42,343 bases of DNA, taken from positions 1-42,343 of the forward strand of contig JABMNR010000145.1 in NCBI GenBank assembly GCA_013203465.1. Direction: 5' to 3'. The notes beneath the pieces were generated by a model that was not told where the DNA came from, did no database searches, and was given only the letters and a program-made list of their open reading frames with translations. Source of the stretch: Alphaproteobacteria bacterium (lineage in GTDB: Bacteria; Pseudomonadota; Alphaproteobacteria; Thalassobaculales; Thalassobaculaceae). Position numbers and translations under genes: made by a program. Of the stretch, positions 32,853 through 39,677 are shown piece after piece. Positions within the stretch are counted from its first letter, which is position 1. Every line of letters begins with the position of its first letter.

Positions 32853-34001
32853 ATGACCAGTACCAAAATCCCCGCCGTCTTCATGCGCGGCGGTTCCAGC
32901 AAGGCGGTTGTGTTTCACGGACGCGATCTGCCGGCGGATCGCGCCGCGCGGGATGCGATCTTCCTGCATGTCCTCGGCAGCCCCGACCCCTATCAACGTC
33001 AGCTCGATGGCATGGGTGGCGGGCTGTCGTCGGTATCGAAGGCGGTGATCGTCGAGCCGTCAGCGCGGCCGGACGCCGACGTGGATTACACCTTCGCCCA
33101 GGTCTCGGTGGATCGGCCGGTGGTCGATTACGGGGCCAACTGTGGCAACATGTCGGCGGCGGTGGGCCCGTTCGCGGTCGATGAAGGTCTGGTCGCGGTG
33201 GCCGATGGTGAGGCCGTGGTCCGGGTGTACAACACCAACACCGACAAGCTTTATCACGCGCGGTTCCGGGCCGCCGACGGTGCGGCGGTCGAGGAGGGCG
33301 ATTTCGCCATCCCCGGCGTGTCGGGCACCGGGGCGCGGATCACCCTCGACTATCTCGATCCCGGCGGCGCGGCGACCAGCGCTCTGTTGCCCAGCGGATC
33401 GCCCCGCGACCGTCTGGAGGTCGACGGTGTGGGCTCGATCGAGGTGTCCCTGGTCGACGCGACCAACCCCGTGGTGTTCGTGATGGCGAGGGACGTCGGC
33501 TGTACGGCGACGGAGCCACCGGAACATCTGGAGGCCGATCCGACGGTGATGGCACGGCTCGACGCGATCCGCCGTGCCGGCGGCGTGGCGATGGGCATGG
33601 CTAAGGGCCCGGCGGCGGTCGGGCTCGCCAATCCCAAGGGGGCGATGCTCGGACCGGCGGCCGACTCCACGGCGATCGACGGCCGCGTCTACCCAGCCGA
33701 TACCCACGACCTGTCGATGCGGATCGTGTCGATGGAGCGGGTGCATCGGGCGGTCACACTGACCGGGGCGATGTGCACCGCCGTCGCCGCCCGGATCGAG
33801 GGGACGATCCCGCACGGGTTGGCGGGGAATCGCGCGCCGCTCCGGATCGGCAATCCCTCGGGCGTCCTGCCGGTCGAGGCCGAGGTGATCCGGCAACCCG
33901 ATGGCAGCTTCCACGCCCGCTCGGCGACGACCTATCGTACCCACCGCCGGCTCATGGAAGGCCAGGTGCTGGTGCCGATGCGGCTTTTATCGGCGCGGTA
34001 G
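32853..34001 (+). CDS. PrpF-family double-bond isomerase (aconitate/oxalomesaconate type)
   Basis: This is a 382-residue member of the PrpF family with the diaminopimelate-epimerase fold. Hallmarks are MRGGSSKAVVF, GGLSSVSKAV, GANCGNMSAAVGPFA and the later ANPKGAM segment. K63 and C97 match the catalytic Lys/Cys positions I recall from Shewanella PrpF (K73 and C107). The family shifts double bonds or proton positions in 2-methylaconitate, aconitate or 4-oxalomesaconate. It follows paaE by 50 bases, a gap that contains only a weak 5-bp hairpin (32813-32828), so it may be co-transcribed with paa. It ends eight bases from the convergent VWA gene. The substrate is unknown. Confidence 0.88.
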   Translation: MTSTKIPAVFMRGGSSKAVVFHGRDLPADRAARDAIFLHVLGSPDPYQRQLDGMGGGLSSVSKAVIVEPSARPDADVDYTFAQVSVDRPVVDYGANCGNMSAAVGPFAVDEGLVAVADGEAVVRVYNTNTDKLYHARFRAADGAAVEEGDFAIPGVSGTGARITLDYLDPGGAATSALLPSGSPRDRLEVDGVGSIEVSLVDATNPVVFVMARDVGCTATEPPEHLEADPTVMARLDAIRRAGGVAMGMAKGPAAVGLANPKGAMLGPAADSTAIDGRVYPADTHDLSMRIVSMERVHRAVTLTGAMCTAVAARIEGTIPHGLAGNRAPLRIGNPSGVLPVEAEVIRQPDGSFHARSATTYRTHRRLMEGQVLVPMRLLSAR

Positions 34002-34009
34002 TTTCGCGG

Positions 34010-35299
34010 TCAGTTTGTGTCTTGCGGACAGGCGCGGCTCGACTGAGCAACCAGCGTCGCCAGCAGATTGGGCGTGTCGTTGACGTTTGCGACGGTGAAT
34101 TGCCCTCCGGTTGCATAGGTGAGACAGGCCGCGTGGGAATGTCCTGAAACGTCGAGCACGTCGATGCGAAGTCGCGGGTTCTCGCGCGCCAGATTCGCGA
34201 TGATCGAACAGGGCGGCGGACCGCAAGAGTCTTGGCCGTCGGTGATGATGATCATTCGGGCTGCCGCGCCGTCGGCGGCGGCGTAGCCTGCCCGCACCGC
34301 TTCCGACAGTGCCGTGTCACCGCCGCGTCGCCAGGCCAGCGCGTTGACCCCTTGTGCGACACGTGGCCGGCTCGATGCATCGGCGGCGTCGACACGCCGC
34401 ACATCGCCACAGTCATGAAACGAGACGACCGAGGCGCTTGTTGCCGCAGGCAAGTTGGACAGGGACCGGGTGATCGCTGTCTTGGCAAGGTCCAGACGGG
34501 AGGTTTCCTGGCGCGCCAACCACTCGCGATAAGCCGTGCGGGCGGTCTCGTCGCCAGCGTCAATCGCGCGGTCCAATTGCCGTTCCAGGTCTATCGGCAT
34601 GGCACTCGGCAGGCCCATGCTGACCGAGACATCGACCACGTAGATCAGCTTGTCGACGGATGCGGGCAGGCAGGCCTTCGTCCGAGTGTTTTCCAACCGT
34701 GGCAGTTCCGGCGCCGCCGGCTCATCAGAGCTGGCATCGGCCGCGACAATTTTGGGGACCGCTGCTTGATCAGACGGAGGGAGTGGTGTGGGTTTGGTCG
34801 GGTTGACGGGTTGCTCTTGCGGGGGAGAGGGCGCGCCCGGTGGTGAGCCTGTGGCGGTGCTCAAGCTGGAGGAAGTACGAGGCGAACCGGTTGGATCGCG
34901 GCTTTCGGCGATGGGCGGCCCGCTCGGTCCGGTGACGCTCCCAACAGAGTGCTTGTGGTCCGTGGTCGCTCGGTCGTCGTGGGGCACCCGTTGCGGTGTC
35001 CAGGCGAGGCTGGATACGGACCATCGCTCTTCGGCGATCGGCGTCGGCCTAAGGACGATGATCAATGCGACCGCCAGTCCTATTCCATAGGCCAGAGCGG
35101 CACGCGATCGCCGATGCGATTGCAGCGTGGAAGTCCGGGCAACGCTACGCGGTTTTTTCTTGGTGCGTGCGATCTTGGCGGCTGTGTTGACCGCCCAGAG
35201 TAAACCGCTCGGCGCGCCGCAGGACGGGCACTTGGCGGGTGCGCCTGTTTCGATCGTGAACCCATGGCGGCACCGTGAGCAGACGTATTCGTCAGCCAC
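34010..35299 (-). CDS. Membrane-anchored zinc-ribbon/VWA-domain protein
   Basis: This is a 429-residue protein of unknown function. The N-terminal cysteine pairs C7/C10 and C24/C27 form a zinc-ribbon-like fold. One membrane helix spans about residues 68-83, followed by a long Pro/Ser/Thr-rich linker (about 85-200). A C-terminal von Willebrand A domain starts near residue 215 with the MIDAS motif D223-V-S-V-S. A second MIDAS-type segment (ITDGQDSCG) is present. The ribbon is probably cytoplasmic and the VWA domain periplasmic, assuming the basic residues before the helix stay inside. The GTG start at 35299 has GGAG seven to eight bases upstream. It is divergent from the cyclase-like gene, so the two may be related in function; this is inference only. 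Confidence 0.8.
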   Translation of the reverse strand: MADEYVCSRCRHGFTIETGAPAKCPSCGAPSGLLWAVNTAAKIARTKKKPRSVARTSTLQSHRRSRAALAYGIGLAVALIIVLRPTPIAEERWSVSSLAWTPQRVPHDDRATTDHKHSVGSVTGPSGPPIAESRDPTGSPRTSSSLSTATGSPPGAPSPPQEQPVNPTKPTPLPPSDQAAVPKIVAADASSDEPAAPELPRLENTRTKACLPASVDKLIYVVDVSVSMGLPSAMPIDLERQLDRAIDAGDETARTAYREWLARQETSRLDLAKTAITRSLSNLPAATSASVVSFHDCGDVRRVDAADASSRPRVAQGVNALAWRRGGDTALSEAVRAGYAAADGAAARMIIITDGQDSCGPPPCSIIANLARENPRLRIDVLDVSGHSHAACLTYATGGQFTVANVNDTPNLLATLVAQSSRACPQDTN

Positions 35300-35413
35300 T
35301 CCGTAACTCCGATGCCGGATAGGGTTGCATCGCGCGGGATTGTTTCAGCGGGTCAAAACGTTACAGGTTAAGTGCCCAGTTCTTCATAGGTCGGATTTTG
35401 ATCCTGGTCCCTA

Positions 35414-35442
35414 TTGGAAACAATCGACAAGTTTGCCACAAT
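35414..35442 (+). promoter_or_regulatory. Candidate promoter for the cyclase-like gene
   Basis: TTGGAA (35414-35419) and CACAAT (35437-35442) are separated by 17 bases, each matching the sigma-70 consensus at four of six positions. The surrounding divergent region (35300-35519) is clearly AT-richer than the rest of the window. No promoter for the divergent VWA gene could be defined with similar quality. Support is weak and rests on sequence only. Confidence 0.25.
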
Positions 35443-35461
35443 CTGCCGGGGAGAGGAAAAA

Positions 35462-35527
35462 ATGTTGTATTTAAGGGGTATTGTAGAAATAGGCCGCTGT
35501 TTTTGCCGGCACGTTGGTAATGTCTAA
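35462..35527 (+). CDS. Possible 21-residue leader peptide overlapping the cyclase-like gene
   Basis: An ATG six bases after a good GGGGAGAGG site opens a 21-codon frame (MLYLRGIVEIGRCFCRHVGNV) that ends at 35527, eight bases inside the next gene. The cyclase-like gene's own start at 35520 has no clear ribosome site. Reading of this short frame could therefore couple translation of the two. The short length alone cannot prove that it is a gene. Confidence 0.3.
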   Translation: MLYLRGIVEIGRCFCRHVGNV

Positions 35528-36938
35528 CGCGATCGAAATCCATGTCTTGACGGAGAAGAAGTGGCGCGTTCTGAAGGCGTTCACGGGGTCTGAGCGCTCC
35601 ACTGCCGAAGCGCTGTACCGATCTCTGACGCAACGGCACGGCTACGAAGGCAAGAAGCTTGTCGAGGAGCGGATCAAGGAAAACGGCCTATTCTATGCCC
35701 ATACCCTATCGTTTCGTATCTTCGATCCCAACCCAACAGGCGGTAGCGGCCAAGCGGCTCTCGCGCCCGTCAAACCGAAGAAAAATTCCACACGCCCGCG
35801 GCGTGGCGCGGTCCCGCCACCAGCATCCCGGAAACCCGGTGTTTTCGAGACGATCGTCGGTTTCTTTCGCGAGTACGGCCGGCAGGTGCGCGTCGCCACG
35901 GAGAATCTGTTTCGTGTCGAGAAAACCGAGCCGATTATTGCCGCCGTAGCGCTGGAAACGGTCAAGAAGGTCAACACCGCGATAAATCCGAACTCCACGC
36001 ATTACCTGCAACGCTACGAAGACGAGACTAACACCGACCGCTCGGACCTGATCGTACTCGAATCCTCGGAGGTGCTGGGCAGCGATTTCTTTGGGCATAT
36101 CTGTCGCCAGCTGGATGCCCATAAGTTGGACCCCGGCGGCAACGCCGCCTTCAAAATCGCGATTTGCTGTTTCACGGTCGGCGCCTTGATGAAGATCGAT
36201 TCGAAAATATCGCTGACCAATAAGCGTGGCTTGGCGGTGTTGAGCGACACTCTCAAGGTGTTCATCTCGCAGGATGACGCGGTGATGCAGATTCTGGATA
36301 AGGTGAAAGGCTTCCTGGTTCAGCCGGCATCGATCAAGTTCGTGAAAGCGGGCGCGAAGTGTTTCGAGCATTACGAGAACGCCGATTTCGATGCACTGGA
36401 GTCGCTGTTCGAAACCACGTTCGACATAGAGCCGGCCGGAGGTGATCGGTTAGGCGCGGCACGATCGGCGGGCATCATCTTCACGCGAATCATGGATATC
36501 GATCGACTATCGACGGACCTGCTCGAACCCGTGGTTGACCATCACAGCCGCGTTGTCGACGATGCTGTTGAACGCGTCGGCGGCGACATCCTGAAGCATC
36601 TGGGCGATGGTTTGATGGTCCGTTGCGACAGCGTGGCGGTCATGCTGCGGTTCGTCGTCGCCGTGCTGAAAATTCACAACGAAGCCGAGGCATCGCCCAC
36701 CGATTATACGATCGCCGTTGGGGCCCAATTCGGCGATGTCGTGCTGAAGGATGGCGATTGTTTTGGGATCACCGTACAGGTGGCGGCTCAGTTGTCGGCG
36801 CGAGCGCCGGAGAACAGCGGCGCTATGCCGGCTGACTTACGGCCGATGATCGAGGCGGAAGGCGGGTTGATCGTGGGGGCCGAAACGCTAAGCGTCACCG
36901 GCATAAAGAACAGGATGGACGTTCTGCACGTCCGCTAG
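35520..36938 (+). CDS. Class III nucleotide cyclase-homology protein with altered catalytic residues
   Basis: This is a 472-residue protein with no signal peptide or obvious membrane helix. Residues 1-70 form an unrecognised charged N-terminal domain, then a Pro/Lys-rich linker (about 80-105), then a helical middle region. The C-terminus (about 315-472) aligns with the adenylate/guanylate cyclase catalytic domain: GDGLMV keeps the second metal Asp (D363), and DGDCFG precedes the active-site loop. The first metal Asp of FTDI is Arg (R323 in FTRI). The Asn and Arg of the VNxAARL motif are Gln (Q420 and Q424 in VQVAAQL). It may thus be an inactive nucleotide-sensing domain or a divergent cyclase. 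The DNA here is lower in GC than its neighbours. Confidence 0.7.
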   Translation: MSNAIEIHVLTEKKWRVLKAFTGSERSTAEALYRSLTQRHGYEGKKLVEERIKENGLFYAHTLSFRIFDPNPTGGSGQAALAPVKPKKNSTRPRRGAVPPPASRKPGVFETIVGFFREYGRQVRVATENLFRVEKTEPIIAAVALETVKKVNTAINPNSTHYLQRYEDETNTDRSDLIVLESSEVLGSDFFGHICRQLDAHKLDPGGNAAFKIAICCFTVGALMKIDSKISLTNKRGLAVLSDTLKVFISQDDAVMQILDKVKGFLVQPASIKFVKAGAKCFEHYENADFDALESLFETTFDIEPAGGDRLGAARSAGIIFTRIMDIDRLSTDLLEPVVDHHSRVVDDAVERVGGDILKHLGDGLMVRCDSVAVMLRFVVAVLKIHNEAEASPTDYTIAVGAQFGDVVLKDGDCFGITVQVAAQLSARAPENSGAMPADLRPMIEAEGGLIVGAETLSVTGIKNRMDVLHVR

Positions 36939-37052
36939 AGGGTGATTCACGCGAGCAATCAGAGCCACTAAGTGGTTCGGATTTCTCACGATCTGCTCTA
37001 ACGATCAAGCCCAACGATGAAAGAGATAGACTGGGAGGCGGTGCCGCGCCGG

Positions 37053-37080
37053 CTCGGAACACCAATCTCAGAACACCAAT
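37053..37080. repeat. 14-bp tandem duplication across the fliG stop codon
   Basis: CTCGGAACACCAAT (37053-37066) is followed directly by CTCAGAACACCAAT (37067-37080), identical at 13 of 14 positions. The second copy in the fliG reading direction carries the altered base: the TGA stop lies in the gene-proximal copy, and the other has CGA at the same place. It appears to be a recent local duplication just after the gene end. The rest of 36939-37067, between the convergent genes, shows nothing convincing, including no clear terminator. Confidence 0.7.
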
Positions 37081-38090
37081 TCGTCGTCGCCGCCGGCGCC
37101 GCCAATGACGATTTCGCCGCGGTCGGCCAAGTCCTTGGCCGTCTGTACCATCGCGGACTGGGTCTCTTCCACGTCCTTCAACCGCACCGGGCCCAACGCC
37201 TGCATGTCTTCCCGCAGCAGCTTCGCCGCGCGTTCCGACATGTTTGAGAAGAACAGATCCCGCAACTCCTCCGACGCTCCCTTCAGCGCCACCGTCAGCT
37301 TGTCCTTGTCCACCGCGCGCAGCAGCGTCTGAACACCCGACGGGTCGAGCCCCTTGAGGTCCTCGAAAGTGAACATCAGGGCGCGGATCTTCTCGGCGGC
37401 GTCCTTGTTCCGCTCCTCCAGCGCCGACAGGAACCGGCTCTCGGTCGCCCGGTCCAGACTGTTGAATATCTCGGCCATCATCTCGTGCGCATCGCGCCGG
37501 TTGGTTCGCGCCAGATTCGACATGAACTCGGTCCGCAGCACCCGCTCCACGTCCTTTTCGATGTCCTTGTTCACCGCCTCCATGCGCAGCATGCGCATCA
37601 CCACTTCCATCGAGAAATTCTCCGGCAGCGTCGCCAGAACCTTGGCCGAATGCGCCTGGCTGATCTTGCCGAGGATCACCGCCACCGTCTGCGGGTACTC
37701 GTTCTTCAGATAGTTCGCCAGCACTTGTTCGTTCACGTTGGCCAGCTTGTCCCACATGGTTCGGCCGGCCGGACCACGGATCTCCTCCATGATGTCGCCG
37801 ACCCGCTCCTCGCCGAGAATCTTGCTGAGCAGGCGCTGGGTGGAATCCATCGTGCCGACGATCGATCCGGCCGAGGACAATTGCTCGGAGAACTCGACAA
37901 ACAGACGCTCGACGATGTTCGAGGACACGGTGCCGAGGCCGGCCATGACTTGGGAGATTTCCTTGATCTCCTCGTCATCCATCTGGCCGAACAGCTTGGC
38001 CGCCTGCTCCTCGCCCAACGACATGAGCAGGATCGCGGCCTTTTCCTGTCCGGAAATACCCCGATAGTCCTCGCGAACACGCTGTCCCAT
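37068..38090 (-). CDS. fliG: Flagellar motor switch protein FliG
   Basis: This is a 340-residue rotor protein that with FliM and FliN forms the C ring and transmits torque from the stator. The N-terminal domain contacts FliF ([23 protein letters not shown]), the middle domain contains [20 protein letters not shown], and the C-terminal torque domain contains [19 protein letters not shown] with the charged helix [13 protein letters not shown] selected the ATG at 38090, six bases after GGGGAG; a start further up at 38123 is less likely. No other flagellar gene is in the window, so fliG stands outside the usual fliF-fliG order. It is convergent with the cyclase-like gene and divergent from the aminotransferase. 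Confidence 0.94.
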   Translation of the reverse strand: MGQRVREDYRGISGQEKAAILLMSLGEEQAAKLFGQMDDEEIKEISQVMAGLGTVSSNIVERLFVEFSEQLSSAGSIVGTMDSTQRLLSKILGEERVGDIMEEIRGPAGRTMWDKLANVNEQVLANYLKNEYPQTVAVILGKISQAHSAKVLATLPENFSMEVVMRMLRMEAVNKDIEKDVERVLRTEFMSNLARTNRRDAHEMMAEIFNSLDRATESRFLSALEERNKDAAEKIRALMFTFEDLKGLDPSGVQTLLRAVDKDKLTVALKGASEELRDLFFSNMSERAAKLLREDMQALGPVRLKDVEETQSAMVQTAKDLADRGEIVIGGAGGDDELVF

Positions 38091-38289
38091 GTGGCTCTCC
38101 CCAAACGGATAGGCGGGCGTCAAATGGATTCCGACACTATAAAATTACATCATTTGCGCGGCGGCGGCATCATGATTTGCTGGCTGTCCGAAATGGACCG
38201 CCGGTGGGCATGGGCAATCCTAGTTCTGTCCTTGCGCCACGAGAGGGCCGATACTGGCGCCCCGGGCCGCCAAGCGAGAGGATGACACG
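38091..38289. promoter_or_regulatory. 199-base divergent region between fliG and aminotransferase
   Basis: No gene is recognised. On the minus strand TATAGT appears about 47 bases from the fliG start codon and could be a -10 element, without a clear -35. No convincing sigma-54 or flagellar-type promoter was found. The plus-strand gene start is preceded by AGAGGA. Confidence 0.3.
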
Positions 38290-39582
38290 ATGACGACGAT
38301 GACCAAGAGCCGCGAGGAACTGGATCTGATGGAGCGGGCGCGGCGCGTCCTGCCGGCGGGCGGTTTCGGTAACTTCGCAACCGACATCATTATCGCCGAG
38401 GGCCGCGCCGGCCGGGTTCGGGACATCAGCGGTAACGAGTATGTCGACTTCCTGCTTGGCTCGGGGCCGATGTTCATCGGCCATGCTCATCCCGAGGTGA
38501 CCGAGGCGGTGCTGGCGCAGGTGCCCCGGGGCACGACCTTCTTCGCCAACAACGAAGCAGGCATCCGGTTGGCGGAAGTGATCTGTGACGCGGTGCCGTG
38601 CGCCGATCAGGTGCGTTTCGTCAGCTCGGGATCGGAAGCCGATATGTATGCGATGCGCCTGGCTCGGGCGCACCGGGGCCGCGACAAGATTCTTAAATTC
38701 GAAGGCGGCTACCACGGCATGAGCGACCATGCGCTGATGAGTCTGGCGCCAAAGCGGTTGGCCAATTTCCCGCGACCGGTGCCGGATTCCGCGGGTATCC
38801 CCAAGCATGTCCAGGATGACGTTCTGGTGGCGCCGTTCAACGACATCGAGACGGCCCGTCGGATGATCGCCGAATACGCCGATGATCTGGGTGGGGTGAT
38901 CGTCGAGCCGTTCCAGCGCTTAATTCCGCCCCGCCCCGGCTTCCTCGAAGCCTTGCGCGAGGAGACCGCGCGTCACGGCATCCCCTTGATCTTCGATGAG
39001 GTGGTCACCGGATTCCGCTTCGCCTTCGGTGGCGCGCAGGAGCACTACGGGGTCACGCCCGATCTCTGCACGATGGGCAAGATCATCGGCGGCGGTTTCC
39101 CCTTGGCGGCGATCGCCGGCAGCAAGGAGATCATGGCGCATTTCGACCGCGACGCCGTCGGTGACGAGGGGTTCACCTTTCAAGTCGGGACGTTGAGCGG
39201 CAATCCGGTGGCCGCCGTGGCGGGTCTGGCGACGCTCGAGGTGCTCGCCCGCCCCGGCGCCTACGAGGCGGTGTACGACACCGGTCGCGCGATAATGACC
39301 GCCTTGAAGGAACAGTTCGCCCGCGTCGGGGTGCCAGCCCAGGTGGTTGGACAGCCGACCTTGTTCGACGTGGTGTTCACCGACACGCCGGTCGAGGACT
39401 ATCGCGGCGTGTTGCGCGGCGACGCCGCGAGGCTCAAGCGGTTCAACACGGTGCTTCGCGAGCGTGGCGTGTTGAAGCCGGATAGCAAATTCTACATCTC
39501 CCTCGCCCACGACGCGACGGATGTGCAGCAGACCATCGAGGCGATCACCGAGGCGGCCGACGTGCTGGCGTCCGAAACCTAA
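38290..39582 (+). CDS. Class III PLP aminotransferase (glutamate-1-semialdehyde aminomutase-like)
   Basis: This is a 430-residue PLP enzyme of the class III group with Schiff-base lysine K264 in [12 protein letters not shown] and cofactor Asp D236 in [17 protein letters not shown] (near residue 117) is also present. These are shared by GSA aminomutase (HemL) and omega-amino acid aminotransferases. The start lacks the SGGVNSP-type segment typical of HemL (here [12 protein letters not shown]), so an amino-acid or amine transaminase is more likely than heme synthesis. Ribosome site AGAGGA precedes the ATG by eight bases. Genes nearby do not reveal the substrate. Confidence 0.85.
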   Translation: MTTMTKSREELDLMERARRVLPAGGFGNFATDIIIAEGRAGRVRDISGNEYVDFLLGSGPMFIGHAHPEVTEAVLAQVPRGTTFFANNEAGIRLAEVICDAVPCADQVRFVSSGSEADMYAMRLARAHRGRDKILKFEGGYHGMSDHALMSLAPKRLANFPRPVPDSAGIPKHVQDDVLVAPFNDIETARRMIAEYADDLGGVIVEPFQRLIPPRPGFLEALREETARHGIPLIFDEVVTGFRFAFGGAQEHYGVTPDLCTMGKIIGGGFPLAAIAGSKEIMAHFDRDAVGDEGFTFQVGTLSGNPVAAVAGLATLEVLARPGAYEAVYDTGRAIMTALKEQFARVGVPAQVVGQPTLFDVVFTDTPVEDYRGVLRGDAARLKRFNTVLRERGVLKPDSKFYISLAHDATDVQQTIEAITEAADVLASET

Positions 39583-39591
39583 ACTCCCCCA

Positions 39592-39639
39592 CGCGGCCGG
39601 CATCCTCCGCTGCTCGGTTGAATTCCGGCGCCGGCCGCG
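39592..39639. other. 10-bp GC-only inverted repeat after the aminotransferase gene
   Basis: CGCGGCCGGC (39592-39601) and GCCGGCCGCG (39630-39639) are perfectly complementary with a 28-base loop, and the palindrome CCGGCGCCGG (39625-39634) lies inside it. The arms start ten bases after the stop codon. No T-run follows, so this may be a weak or Rho-assisted terminator or a messenger-stabilising hairpin. The hybrid kinase gene begins about 40 bases later. Confidence 0.4.
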
Positions 39640-39677
39640 CTACCCATGCGTTCCGCGCTCAATTAGAGGACGTGTTC

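Noticed and set aside
36958-36985. Short palindrome CCACTAAGTGG near the cyclase-fliG convergence as terminator
   Set aside because: Usable stem is only four base pairs with a three-base loop and no T-run.
38290-39582. Naming the aminotransferase hemL
   Set aside because: The overall fold and lysine motif match, but the N-terminal segment typical of GSA aminomutase is missing, so a specific name is not supported.
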